Counted from the stretch's first letter, positions 1 to 8,341 are shown. The stretch is DNA of 64,000 nt from Staphylococcus sp. ACRSN (GCF_022346615.1 NZ_JAKRNS010000009.1:1-64000), one strand, 5' to 3'. Numbers and translations: made by a program. The notes: generated from the sequence alone by a model not told the origin.

Positions 1-11
1 TCATAAAATTA

Positions 12-194
12 CTATGAGTCATTTTTCTTAATTTTTAGAACTTTAACTATATAAGTAACAATTAAAATTACAGGTAATGCTGATGTTACTACTGTTATAT
101 AATTACCATTATTAAATAAAAACGGAACACAAAGTATTGTTACTACAATATAGATGAGTGCAACAAGAAATAAAAGTATTGTCGAATTTTTCAT
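12..194 (-). CDS. Small two-segment membrane protein
   Basis: Encodes 60 residues, nearly all hydrophobic. Two predicted membrane segments (about residues 5-28 and 33-52) are followed by a short basic tail ending KIKKNDS. An AGGAGTGGAGTG ribosome binding site lies just upstream of the ATG, which supports a real gene. No family is recognised. It is the leftmost of several tiny membrane-protein genes on this strand, and what precedes it in its operon, if anything, is unclear because the next genes upstream are far away. Function unknown. Confidence 0.6.
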   Translation of the reverse strand: MKNSTILLFLVALIYIVVTILCVPFLFNNGNYITVVTSALPVILIVTYIVKVLKIKKNDS

Positions 195-429
195 TTCACT
201 CCACTCCTACGTTTCATTATTATGTAAAAGTTAATATAATTTCACTTGTTTCTAAAGGAAATAATAACACGTTGCTTAATATAAATTTATTGTACTTTCG
301 CACAAGCAATATTTTGTAAATAAATTTTATATTTTTTAATATAAAAACATTTTGACATTTATGCATTATTATATCATATTGGTAAGTGTGTTTATTAGAT
401 TCTTATTAAGAATGAAAGCGTGGATAATT

Positions 430-636
430 ATGAAAGATGTGAGAAATCAGAAAAGTACAGTGAAATTTTTCTTATTGATAATATGTTTGCTTTTCTATTC
501 ATTGACAGAAATGTATGAAAAATATAACTTAGTTTTATTGATCATATTAGCTGGTATTGCTGGTATAGCGATACATTATGTTGTTGAATTCATATTTTAT
601 ATATTTTTGAAATTAAAGCATAAAGGCAATAAATAA
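430..636 (+). CDS. Possible small membrane protein
   Basis: Open frame of 68 residues from the ATG at 430, with two hydrophobic stretches (about residues 12-25 and 34-58) and a basic C-terminal tail. The frame stays open upstream to 352, but the extra residues look like read-through of AT-rich DNA. No clear Shine-Dalgarno precedes any start, so the start is a guess. A strong inverted repeat about 90 nt downstream (724-767) could terminate it. No family recognised; it could be a chance frame. Confidence 0.4.
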   Translation: MKDVRNQKSTVKFFLLIICLLFYSLTEMYEKYNLVLLIILAGIAGIAIHYVVEFIFYIFLKLKHKGNK

Positions 637-723
637 TCTTATAAAAGTTACTTTTGTTATTTTTTCAAATCTATTACTAGTGTATTTATAAAGATATAAA
701 AATTAACAAGTACTAATTATTAA

Positions 724-767
724 TATAACAATGCCCCCATTCCAATGTTGATGGGGGCATTGTTATA
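724..767. terminator. Perfect 17-bp inverted repeat, likely bidirectional terminator
   Basis: Two 17-nt arms (724-740 and 751-767) pair perfectly around a 10-nt loop, with a five-C/five-G core. AT-rich flanks follow on both sides. It sits between the plus-strand frame ending at 636 and the minus-strand small gene ending at 857, so it could serve both. Confidence 0.75.
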
Positions 768-856
768 AAATAGGTGTTTTATTACTACCTTGTTGCCAAT
801 ATTGAATGATTTACTAATAAATTGATATGAAATTATGTATTAAAAGTAAGAAGAAA

Positions 857-1009
857 CTAATTATCTTGATATATAACGGTAGCTGTAATAAACAACCACG
901 TACTATTAGCTTGAATCTCTAAAACCTCAACGCTCGATTGGGAACAAAATTCATTAACTACTTTGTCCAAACCACCACAAGTAATTCTTGCAAAGGTTTT
1001 TATCTTCAT
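857..1009 (-). CDS. Small conserved-looking protein, possibly Cse60-like
   Basis: Encodes 50 residues starting MKIKTFARITCGG and ending VIYQDN. An AAGGAGTG ribosome binding site sits about 6 nt before the ATG, strong support for translation. It is soluble, unlike its neighbours, with two cysteines (C11, C22). The pattern of an N-terminal beta strand, a short helix with NEF, then VLEIQ...VIYQD resembles my recollection of the small Cse60/DUF2758 proteins of Firmicutes, but this is a weak match made by eye. Nothing links it to a process in this context. It ends about 90 nt before the hairpin at 724-767, which would terminate it. Confidence 0.65.
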   Translation of the reverse strand: MKIKTFARITCGGLDKVVNEFCSQSSVEVLEIQANSTWLFITATVIYQDN

Positions 1010-1114
1010 AATTTTCACTCCTTATTTTTAAATTACAGAAACAATAATTACTTTATTGACGTTGAGCCTGGGAACCCTTAACTTCAATAAAATTTATCAG
1101 CATATATACTTGGT

Positions 1115-1197
1115 CTATTTTTTATTTTTCTCTTTAAACTTAGCTAATAATTTAGCTGTTTCTTCTTGAAAAATGGAAACTATTCCCACACTTCCAA
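1115..1197 (-). pseudogene. Broken small amphipathic peptide gene
   Basis: An AAAGGAG site is followed 10 nt later by TTG and the codons M-E-V-W, then a stop one codon on. In the next frame the sequence reads GIVSIFQEETAKLLAKFKEK with NKK and a stop, a coherent charged, helix-forming peptide. A one-base deletion after the Trp codon would explain both, giving an original peptide of about 27 residues. This is inference: the downstream frame has only a poorly placed GTG as its own start. No homology is claimed. Confidence 0.35.
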
Positions 1198-1234
1198 ATT
1201 ATAAATACTCCTTTGAGCTTATAAATAATTTAAA

Positions 1235-1570
1235 TTAAATATTAATAATTCCGTTTCTAATATAAGCTTTCACACTTTCTTCTATTGTTTCTTTAGTAGT
1301 ATGTTTGGGTTTATAATTAATTAATTTTTTTGCATTTTCTATACTATAATGACCACTTCTAGCTATATGGTAATAAGTATGAGAAACTTCCTCATCATTA
1401 TCGATATACTTTTTCCATTCTTCCCATTGTAAAAAACCAATATTCGGTTCATGATTAAATAATTCATACATAAATTTGGCATAACCATAAAGAGTTAAGG
1501 ACTCCTCAGCTACAGCATGAAATATTCCACCTAAACATTGGTTACGATTGACAATAGATAAATAAAACAT
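1235..1570 (-). pseudogene. C-terminal remnant of an NAD-dependent epimerase/dehydratase
   Basis: The 111-residue frame resembles the C-terminal third of extended short-chain dehydrogenases of the sugar epimerase/dehydratase family: a GGIFHAVAEESLTLYGYAKF strand-helix segment, then a tail in which a helix (IENAKKLINYKPKHTTKET) precedes the last amphipathic helix. The Rossmann glycine motif and the catalytic YxxxK region are absent, and no plausible N-terminal part is found in any frame upstream before the small gene at 1669-1776. The ATG at 1570 has no good ribosome binding site. It is best read as a gene whose first two thirds were deleted. Confidence 0.6.
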
Positions 1571-1668
1571 ATTATCACTAAAAATTTAGTGTTCTTTAAA
1601 TAATAATTTTATTTTTCAAACTCCCAAATTGTATTAAATGAATATGTTTTTCTTTTTAGTCAGTTGTT

Positions 1669-1776
1669 TTATCGTCCTTGAATGATTAAAAAATAAGGCA
1701 TCGTAAAACTAAATAATAATAAAGCAATAACCATAGTTACCCAAAAGGAATCTAAATAATATTTACCAAAGTTCAA
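1669..1776 (-). CDS. 35-residue membrane peptide, TTG start
   Basis: An AAGGAGAG site lies 6 nt before a TTG start. The 35-residue product begins MNFGKYYLDSFW and carries one hydrophobic helix (about residues 12-32), ending QGR. It is too short for most gene callers. It is the last of a run of tiny minus-strand membrane-protein genes between 1.7 and 3.0 kb. Candidate roles for such peptides include toxin, immunity or membrane modulator, but nothing in the sequence decides between them. Confidence 0.55.
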   Translation of the reverse strand: MNFGKYYLDSFWVTMVIALLLFSFTMPYFLIIQGR

Positions 1777-1807
1777 AACAAACTCTCCTTTTTATTATAT
1801 TATATAA

Positions 1808-2017
1808 CTAATGAATCATCGCATTTATGATTATAAATATACTTGTAATCATCATTATGAATTGAACTGATATAATTACAAAACTATCTTGAAATTTACT
1901 TGTGACTTTTCCATTTTCTACTTTTGGTAATAAGCATAATATGTATATTAAGAATGCAATTATAATTGATATGAATGCTGCAATAAATTTATAAAAAGTA
2001 TAAGAAGTAGTTCCATC
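1808..2017 (-). pseudogene. Small membrane protein gene without a usable start
   Basis: A 69-residue frame with two hydrophobic helices (about residues 10-29 and 48-66) separated by a charged loop, of the same style as its neighbours. It has no ATG, GTG or TTG in frame before a stop. A good candidate ATG (2016, preceded by AAAAAAAGGG) lies one frame off and runs into a stop after 18 codons. A one-base change near the start, perhaps in the seven-A run, would join the two. I call it a recent frameshift. Confidence 0.4.
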
Positions 2018-2027
2018 TTCCCTTTTT

Positions 2028-2151
2028 TTACATCACGATATCATTAGGTAAAAAGAATAACATGATTAACCATATTAAAATATGTAATATAAACAGTCCT
2101 GTTGCTACTTTTTCTTCTCTTAAACGCTTCTTTAAAATAGTTGAAATTCAC
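2028..2151 (-). pseudogene. Small membrane protein gene with a start-proximal frameshift
   Basis: GTG AAT TTC after AAAAGG gives M-N-F. Removing one A would then lead into TILKKRLREEKVATGLFILH, a basic segment and a hydrophobic helix, ending LPNDIVM. As it stands the GTG frame instead gives an unlike 34-residue product. An ATT start at 2147 would also give a 39-residue peptide, but ATT is rarely used and the spacing is short. Its stop lies about 10 nt before the next small gene remnant, which suggests a former operon. Confidence 0.4.
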
Positions 2152-2172
2152 CCTTTTCTTATCCATTTATAT

Positions 2173-2370
2173 TTATATATCATTCTTAGATTTCCAGTTT
2201 TTACTTGTTTTAACAACTAAATAAATAGCGTTTATCACCATCAAAATGACATAAGCTATTAATAGAAATAAATTTCCTGTTTGAAAAATAAAAGTCAGTC
2301 CAATTAAGAATAAAATATTTAGTATAGTTGATATAAAAAATCCTTTGTCCAACTCAGTTTTAGTATTCAA
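2173..2370 (-). CDS. 65-residue two-helix membrane protein
   Basis: A strong AGGAGGTG site lies 5 nt before TTG (2370), giving MNTKTELDKGFF; an upstream in-frame ATG at 2394 lacks a site, so TTG is preferred. Two hydrophobic helices (about residues 10-28 and 32-52) are followed by a basic tail (KTSKNWKSKNDI). No family is recognised. It belongs to the minus-strand series 3001 to 1669, separated from the next upstream gene by 45 nt, consistent with co-transcription. Confidence 0.65.
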   Translation of the reverse strand: MNTKTELDKGFFISTILNILFLIGLTFIFQTGNLFLLIAYVILMVINAIYLVVKTSKNWKSKNDI

Positions 2371-2415
2371 GGTTTCACCTCCTATTTTGATCATGTTTAA
2401 TATGACGTTTTATAC

Positions 2416-2691
2416 TTAGTATTTAACTAAAAAAAATAAGAATATTATTATAGAAATAAACAGCAACTCTACTATCAAACGCTTATAATTCTTTTCTAAA
2501 ATAGTTGGTATAGTACCAATCACTAAGCTCAGTATAAATATTACTGACAAAATAGCATTTATGTAATCCAAAAAAGCCCAACTAAAAATAACTTTTACAA
2601 TTAAATTTAATATTAAACATGTTATTGATGTAACCATGATGACCAATGATAATGTATCACATTTTTTGTAATTTTTAAGTGCAGTCAACAC
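2416..2691 (-). CDS. 91-residue three-helix membrane protein
   Basis: AGGAGG is followed 8 nt later by GTG (2691) and then TTG; I take the GTG. After a soluble start with a cysteine (ALKNYKKCDT) come three hydrophobic helices (about residues 15-35, 40-62 and 70-90), ending at VKY. No family is recognised. It lies between two other tiny membrane genes on the same strand. Intergenic gaps of 45 and 136 nt leave open whether all share one promoter. Confidence 0.65.
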   Translation of the reverse strand: MLTALKNYKKCDTLSLVIMVTSITCLILNLIVKVIFSWAFLDYINAILSVIFILSLVIGTIPTILEKNYKRLIVELLFISIIIFLFFLVKY

Positions 2692-2827
2692 AAATATGCC
2701 TCCTAGAAACCTATGTTTAGTCTTAAGATGATATGTAATTATTTAGATTTCCTTTTATAATAAATAATTATGTATATAAACTACAAATTAAGATAAATAG
2801 AAATATAGCTATATTCTTATCAACTCT

Positions 2828-3001
2828 TTAATCATTATCTCCATCAAAGAATAGATAGAAATATGCTATTATGCCTATAGGTACACCAATAAATGGCGTT
2901 GTAAAAATGCACCCTAAAACAATACATAACACTAGATACATGACATCTGTAGAATCCCATCGGTAATTCATTAACATTTCTTTTATCTCTTTAAAATTCA
3001 T
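2828..3001 (-). CDS. 57-residue membrane protein
   Basis: A GGAGGTG site lies 5 nt before the ATG. The product starts with a charged amphipathic segment (MNFKEIKEMLMNYRWDSTD), has one long hydrophobic stretch with GCIFTTPFIGVPIG, perhaps two short helices with a turn at the Pro-Phe, and ends acidic (FFDGDND). It is the first gene of the run of tiny membrane genes, so any shared promoter would lie in the AT-rich stretch above 3010. No family recognised. Confidence 0.65.
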   Translation of the reverse strand: MNFKEIKEMLMNYRWDSTDVMYLVLCIVLGCIFTTPFIGVPIGIIAYFYLFFDGDND

Positions 3002-3298
3002 CTGTGCACCTCCTCTATTGAATTTTCAAAATATAAATAGTATCTTCCAAAACATTACAATTATTAATTAAATATTTACTAGAAATTTATAAGCAGACAC
3101 AATATTAAACACCTAAATTTTATTGTATTATATTTATAAATGTTTTCCAATATAATAATATAAATAATGTGACAAAATTAATTTAACTATGTTTTATATT
3201 TTAGTAGGATTAATTGTTATTTTGAGGTGTGAATACTTATAAGAAGAATTTCTATTTTAAATCATGAACTAGCTTTGTATTCTATAACTACATAAAAA

Positions 3299-3342
3299 AA
3301 CTAGAGTTCTAAAATACTTTGAGGGTATTTTCAACTCTAGTC
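3299..3342 (-). terminator. Terminator of the M42 peptidase gene
   Basis: A 9-bp outer stem (ACTAGAGTT/AACTCTAGT) with partial inner pairing is followed on the minus strand by seven Ts. It lies about 100 nt after the peptidase stop codon. The 3002-3443 interval otherwise shows only AT-rich DNA. Confidence 0.75.
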
Positions 3343-3443
3343 ATCTCTTTTTCAACTCTGATTAAGATGGAAAACATTTACTATTTTAAGTTTTTTTATA
3401 ATTCATAATGAAGTAGCTTCATATTATACAGCCATTTCATCAT

Positions 3444-4472
3444 TTACAAAGCTGTTAAGCAATATGCCTTTAATAGTGTCGCAGTGGCAACTAATGAGTC
3501 TACATGCGTTCTTTCAAGTGCATGTGACGATTCTATGCCGGCACCAAATAGACCATGTCGCACATCGGCACCAGCCTTAAGTGCTGCTGATGCATCAGAG
3601 CTATAATAAGGATATATATCAATTTTGTATGGTATTTTGTTTATCTTACAAAGATTTACGAGTTGCTCTTTTAATTCTTTGTGATATGGACCTGATGCAT
3701 CTTTCGCGCAAATTGAAACTGTATATTCGTCGGAAGATTGCCCATCACCTAAGGCTCCCATATCTAAAGCAATATATTCAACAACTTTCGGTGATATAGA
3801 AGCGTTAGCGCCATAACCAATTTCTTCATTATTTGAAATATAAAATTGTGTTGTTTGAGGCAAGGTTAATTGTTTGTCTTTAATATCTTTTAACAACTCA
3901 ATAATGATTGCAACACTTGCTTTATCATCTAAATGACGTGATTTGATAAATCCTGATTTCGTTATTTGTGTTCTAGGATCAAAACTTATAAAATCTCCTA
4001 CTTCGATACCTAAACTCTCTGTATCTGCTTTGGACATTACTTTTTCATCTAAACGGACTTCCATGTGGTCTATATCCCTAGGAAGTTGATGATTATCACG
4101 ATATACGTGTACACTTGTTTCATGCATACAAATTGTACCACTATATATTTGTCCCGATGCAGTTTCTATTTCACAGTATTCGCCTTCGATTGCATTATAA
4201 TGAAAACCACCTATTAACGTTAGAGCTAAGCGTCCATCTTCCTTGATTTCTTTCACCATTGCACCTAATGTATCAACATGTGCAGTTATACATTTATATT
4301 GTGTCTGCTTTTGCCCCTCTACTGTAATTAATAAAGCACCTTTATTTGTGATTTCAGTATCATATCCTAATTGCTTTGCTTGTTGCTCAACGTATTCTAT
4401 CGCACGTGTTGTATGCCCTGAAGGGCTATTAATTTCTGTAAGTTCTTTAATTGTTTTAAATATAGGTTCCAT
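3444..4472 (-). CDS. M42-family metallo-aminopeptidase
   Basis: The 342-residue protein fits the M42 family (glutamyl aminopeptidase / PepA-FrvX type), two-zinc cytosolic enzymes that trim N-terminal residues from peptides. Expected ligands and catalytic residues are visible: H65 and D67 (TAHVDT), the bridging D182 (RHLDDKAS), the acid pair E216-E217 (NNEEIGYG), D237 (ALDMG) and H317/H323 near the C-terminus (SSHALERTH). Length is normal. The upstream neighbour on the same strand is an SdpI-like gene ending 20 nt before this start, so the two are probably co-transcribed. Substrate preference cannot be told. Confidence 0.9.
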   Translation of the reverse strand: MEPIFKTIKELTEINSPSGHTTRAIEYVEQQAKQLGYDTEITNKGALLITVEGQKQTQYKCITAHVDTLGAMVKEIKEDGRLALTLIGGFHYNAIEGEYCEIETASGQIYSGTICMHETSVHVYRDNHQLPRDIDHMEVRLDEKVMSKADTESLGIEVGDFISFDPRTQITKSGFIKSRHLDDKASVAIIIELLKDIKDKQLTLPQTTQFYISNNEEIGYGANASISPKVVEYIALDMGALGDGQSSDEYTVSICAKDASGPYHKELKEQLVNLCKINKIPYKIDIYPYYSSDASAALKAGADVRHGLFGAGIESSHALERTHVDSLVATATLLKAYCLTAL

Positions 4473-4492
4473 TTATCGTTACCCCACTTATC

Positions 4493-4840
4493 TTATTTTA
4501 GATTCGATTTTACTTTTATACATATTTCTGTTTTGATGATTAGATATAACATTCCAATAAAAAATATTATTGCTTGAATTATTAAAGATAATGGAATTAT
4601 CCATGTGACGATATCAAAAACGAGCCATAATACACCTATAGTAATCTCTTTTTTATTTACCTGTTCACTGTTTTTTAAAAACATCTGTTGTGCAAAAATC
4701 CATATATCATCATTTTTTAAAGCATTAAAACTTCTATAGCCCATAAATAAATTTGGTTTGTCTGCCACATTTTGACCTATAGATTTCTTGAAAGATTTTA
4801 TTATCATATAATGTAAAAATCCCAAAATAAGTAAAAGCAT
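4493..4840 (-). CDS. SdpI-family membrane protein
   Basis: 115 residues: one N-terminal hydrophobic helix, a cytoplasmic segment with MGYRSFNALKNDDIWIFAQQ, then two C-terminal helices. The GYRS...A...N...W pattern is the signature I know from the SdpI/YhfL family. In Bacillus subtilis SdpI gives immunity to the SDP killing factor and signals to the repressor SdpR, but most family members are uncharacterised. No toxin or ArsR-type repressor gene is next to it. It is followed after 20 nt by the M42 peptidase gene, so the pair is likely one unit. Confidence 0.7.
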   Translation of the reverse strand: MLLLILGFLHYMIIKSFKKSIGQNVADKPNLFMGYRSFNALKNDDIWIFAQQMFLKNSEQVNKKEITIGVLWLVFDIVTWIIPLSLIIQAIIFFIGMLYLIIKTEICIKVKSNLK

Positions 4841-4875
4841 ATTGTCACCTGTTTTCTACTCATATTACTTATAAC

Positions 4876-4903
4876 AAAACCACCTATTTTACTAGGTGGT
4901 TTT
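4876..4903 (-). terminator. Hairpin terminator
   Basis: AAACCACCTA and TAGGTGGTTT pair around a 6-nt loop. It lies between the synthase-like gene (ends at 5068, minus strand) and the SdpI-like gene (starts at 4840), and most likely ends the former transcript. Confidence 0.7.
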
Positions 4904-5067
4904 AGTGTAAAAAGCCGTTATCTATAACCAATAACCTTTAATATTCTTTAAGCCATTCAACTTAATCATAGCAATGTATTTCATCAATTGTTCAATTAGA
5001 ATTTTTGAATCATTTTAATACATTGCTTTGCTTTTTCGTTGCAATTACTTATATAAGATTATCTTTG

Positions 5068-5892
5068 TTAATCCTTCTGGATTTCTTCTACTGTTTCTTC
5101 TACTTCTTTACGTGAAATTTTTTCTCGCCCATTTTTCATTGCTTTTAAACTTTTATGTGCAAGTGCAAGAGGTAGACGACAGAATAATAAAATTGTTTTT
5201 TTATTTATATCTTTCATATATTCGTCTGCTTTTGCTAAATTTTCTTCAGCATATTCAAATAAATCATCGCGCGTCCAATCATCTGGTACAAAGCTTACAC
5301 CACGTTCTTTTAGATCTTCATCTTCATTTCGTAATATATTAACAGCTTGTAAACCACGACCATAACCAATTGCTAAATCGCGATCCGTTTTAACATCTGC
5401 GCAAATATACCAAATATCTGATAGCATTACACCAACGAGTCCCGCAACATAATATGTATAATCATCTAAGTCTTCACGTGTATGGATATTCCAATTTGCT
5501 TTTGCCCATTTTGCCATACCAAATGCCATTTCACTTGATGATTCCATCACAACATTTAAAGTTTTTTCAGGGCAAGCTTGTAACCAATCACCTAAACGAC
5601 GTGTAACCTCTGGCATATCGTTATGCACAGGTTCTAATATTTGAAAATATTTAGCTTCGTCAAATGGTTGTTTTAACAGTTCGCTCACTTGCATTAATAG
5701 TGAATATTTTAAATCATTATCAATTGTTTCATGATCCTCAATTTCATCTATTGCTCTCATCACTAAATAAGCAGACGCAACTGTATATTTAATTTCCTTA
5801 TCTAAAAACGTAATTGGTATATAGAAAGTACGGCTTGTTTCTTTTAAGACACGCATTGCATCTTTTGGGAAATTCTTTTCTGTCATTTTCAT
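5068..5892 (-). CDS. Squalene/phytoene synthase-family protein
   Basis: 274 residues with the all-helical trans-isoprenyl diphosphate synthase (head-to-head) pattern: SRTFY near residue 20, a first aspartate-rich motif D49-E-I-E-D53, the DDYTYYVAGLVG helix (143-154), and the second-motif region VNILRNEDED (184-193). By alignment from memory with CrtM-type enzymes (DxxED in the second motif), the first aspartate is an asparagine (N189), while D193 is kept. No desaturase, prenyl-diphosphate synthase or other carotenoid gene lies nearby, so this is not a crt cluster. It might make an unknown C30 product, or have altered or lost chemistry. A ribosome binding site (GGGAGGT) precedes the start. Confidence 0.8.
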   Translation of the reverse strand: MKMTEKNFPKDAMRVLKETSRTFYIPITFLDKEIKYTVASAYLVMRAIDEIEDHETIDNDLKYSLLMQVSELLKQPFDEAKYFQILEPVHNDMPEVTRRLGDWLQACPEKTLNVVMESSSEMAFGMAKWAKANWNIHTREDLDDYTYYVAGLVGVMLSDIWYICADVKTDRDLAIGYGRGLQAVNILRNEDEDLKERGVSFVPDDWTRDDLFEYAEENLAKADEYMKDINKKTILLFCRLPLALAHKSLKAMKNGREKISRKEVEETVEEIQKD

Positions 5893-6062
5893 GTTACCTC
5901 CCTTTTGTAAAATACTATCATATTATTGCGAAATAAAACATTATTCAAAAGTAATTAAGCTAGCTACTATCAATTTATTAGTGTATTTAATACTTTCCTT
6001 AGCTACTTTAGCACCCATCCGTCATTTGAATTCACATAATTTTTCACTTTTGTCATTGATTA

Positions 6063-6995
6063 TTAGTAACCCTTTGAGAAATCAACTTTATTATCTAGTT
6101 GATATCCTCGTTCTATTTTTTGCAAAGTTTCATAAAAACATGCGATTGCATCATCAATATCTGTTAAAGCCGATATATGTGGTGTAATAGTTACATCATC
6201 TCTCTCCCATAATTTTGAATTTATGGATAACGGTTCGCTTTCAAATACATCTAATATCGCATGTCGAACATGTTTATTATTTAATGCAGTTATCAAACTC
6301 TCTGTGTCAACAACCTTTCCTCTTCCAAGATTTATAAACACAGTGTTGTTCATCTTCTCGAATAGTGTGTAATTAAATAAATATTCGCTGGATTTGGTTA
6401 AGGGTAATGTGCTAATAACATAATCTGCATCGGCAATTTTACTTTCCGAATGCGTAACATTAGTTACACTATGAAAAAATGGTTTTTTCATTCCACTATT
6501 GGATACACCATGTACTGTAATTCCAAATACGGAAAATATTTCTGCCATTTTTTGGCCAATTGCACCTGTTCCAAATAAAGTGATTGTAATATCTTTTAAT
6601 GGCTTTGGAGAAATAGCTTTCCATTGCTTGTTTTTTTGTTGCTCATTAAATGCTGTATGTTGTTGTGTATCCCTCAATATATAGCTTAAACAATATTCAG
6701 CCATCTTCACACCAAAATCAGTTACGGTTCTCGTCATTAAAGTCTGTGATGTCTGCCAACCCTCTATTTCTAAATAATTATTTACACCAGCATTAAATGT
6801 ATGCACCCACTTTACTTTGTTAGGATGAAATTGCTCACAAGGTTCAAAACCTACATAGGCATCTGCCCAGTTTAAATCATCTTCTGTAATATGCGCTAAT
6901 TTTTTAATTAATATATGGTATTGTTCTAATTTAGATAAATCTTTCTTAATTGATGCTTTATAGTCTCCTACTATCAATATGTTTTGAATATGCAT
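6063..6995 (-). CDS. D-isomer 2-hydroxyacid dehydrogenase family protein
   Basis: 310 residues. A Rossmann motif (G142-T-G-A-I-G147) sits in the middle, as in the D-lactate/phosphoglycerate dehydrogenase family, followed by the catalytic arginine in NLGRGKVVD, the glutamate in DVFESEP and the histidine in TPHISA. These enzymes reduce 2-oxoacids with NADH/NADPH in the cytosol. The divergent N-terminal substrate domain (no ACT or extra regulatory domain) prevents naming the substrate. The gene is divergent from tyrA with about 175 nt between them, which hints at but does not prove a link with aromatic keto acids. Confidence 0.85.
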   Translation of the reverse strand: MHIQNILIVGDYKASIKKDLSKLEQYHILIKKLAHITEDDLNWADAYVGFEPCEQFHPNKVKWVHTFNAGVNNYLEIEGWQTSQTLMTRTVTDFGVKMAEYCLSYILRDTQQHTAFNEQQKNKQWKAISPKPLKDITITLFGTGAIGQKMAEIFSVFGITVHGVSNSGMKKPFFHSVTNVTHSESKIADADYVISTLPLTKSSEYLFNYTLFEKMNNTVFINLGRGKVVDTESLITALNNKHVRHAILDVFESEPLSINSKLWERDDVTITPHISALTDIDDAIACFYETLQKIERGYQLDNKVDFSKGY

Positions 6996-7171
6996 TATTT
7001 TCCCCTTTTTTATATATTTAATACGTATATACTTATTAAATTCTTTATTGAAACTTTTATTTTGCCTAAGACATTTATTCAGTATGAAATACTCGTATAC
7101 ATATTGCTTAATACTAGTTGCTACTATACAATATTACTATTCTGAAAATTTTGATAGAGGTGATTCGCTTT

Positions 7172-8263
7172 ATGAAACAAATTCTTTTCGTCGGATTAGG
7201 TTTAATTGGCGGAAGTTTAGCAAGTAATCTTCGGTACTATCATGATGATATTGAAATAACGGCATTTGATGCTGATTCATCACAACTTGAAAAGGCGTAT
7301 TCTATCGGCATTATTGATTATAAATCTACTGATTATCAATCTAGTGTCGAAAATGCAGATATCATCATTTATGCCACGCCTGTACAACAAACAATTAAAT
7401 ATTTACAAGAATTACCTAACTATCATACCAAAAAACACGTCATTGTTTCTGATACTGGTAGTACAAAATCAACGATTCAACAATACGAAAGTAATTTATT
7501 AGAACATGATATTCACTTAATTGGTGGTCATCCAATGGCAGGCAGCCATAAATCTGGTGTCTTAAATGCTAAGAAACATTTATTTGAAAATGCATTTTAC
7601 ATTCTGGTCCATAATGAAACTGCTAATGATAATGCATTCGAAACAATTCAATCTTTATTGAAAACAACAGATGCTAAATTTATTTCTACTACAGCTAAAG
7701 AACATGATTTTGTGACAGGTATTGTTAGTCATGTGCCGCATATCATTGCTTCTAGTTTAGTGCATTTAAATTCAGATCACGTCAAAGATTCTTCTTTAGT
7801 TAAAACATTAGCTGCAGGAGGCTTTAGAGATATTACTCGTATCGCTAGTAGTAACCCGGTTATGTGGAGAGATATTACATTAGAGAATAAAGATACCATT
7901 TTAAATATCTTGAAAGAATGGAAACATCAAATGTCTGATGTAATTGATTTAATTGAAAGTAATAATCCCGAAGACCTTTATGATTTTTTCAATGACGCAA
8001 AGGTTTATCGTGATAAGCTTCCCCTTAAATCACAAGGTGCACTATCTGTCGAGTATGATCTTTACGTGGATATTCCGGATAAACCAGGTATGATAAGCAA
8101 AGTTACTCACATACTAAGTTTACATAACATTTCTATAAGTAACTTAAGAATACTCGAAGTACGTGAAGATATTTATGGTGCTTTACGTATCAGTTTTAAA
8201 AATCCTGAAGATCGTAAACATGGTGCTGAAGTTTTAAGTGATTTCGATACATATATTGACTAA
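7172..8263 (+). CDS. tyrA: Prephenate dehydrogenase
   Basis: 363 residues from the ATG at 7172, which has a GAGGTG site 9 nt upstream; the frame extends upstream but without one. An N-terminal NAD-binding motif (GLGLIGGS, residues 8-15) is followed by the family segment [13 protein letters not shown] and a helical dehydrogenase domain. A C-terminal ACT domain (about residues 295-363, [13 protein letters not shown]) would bind a feedback amino acid. It oxidatively decarboxylates prephenate to 4-hydroxyphenylpyruvate for tyrosine synthesis. It stands alone, ended by the hairpin at 8296-8339. Confidence 0.95.
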   Translation: MKQILFVGLGLIGGSLASNLRYYHDDIEITAFDADSSQLEKAYSIGIIDYKSTDYQSSVENADIIIYATPVQQTIKYLQELPNYHTKKHVIVSDTGSTKSTIQQYESNLLEHDIHLIGGHPMAGSHKSGVLNAKKHLFENAFYILVHNETANDNAFETIQSLLKTTDAKFISTTAKEHDFVTGIVSHVPHIIASSLVHLNSDHVKDSSLVKTLAAGGFRDITRIASSNPVMWRDITLENKDTILNILKEWKHQMSDVIDLIESNNPEDLYDFFNDAKVYRDKLPLKSQGALSVEYDLYVDIPDKPGMISKVTHILSLHNISISNLRILEVREDIYGALRISFKNPEDRKHGAEVLSDFDTYID

Positions 8264-8295
8264 CTATGTTTCACTTACTTTTAATTGCTTTTTAC

Positions 8296-8339
8296 ATAAA
8301 AACAGCCCTTTCTTAATTTACAGAAAGAGCTGTTTTTAT
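8296..8339. terminator. Bidirectional terminator between tyrA and the aldolase gene
   Basis: A stem of about 15 bp with one mismatch (AAAACAGC...GCTGTTTT) has A/T runs on both sides. It lies between two convergent genes. Confidence 0.85.
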
Positions 8340-8341
8340 AT

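Noticed and set aside
3581..3799. Plus-strand open frame of 72 codons in the M42 gene
   Set aside because: It lies wholly inside a clearly coding gene on the other strand, lacks a ribosome binding site, and its composition mirrors that gene.
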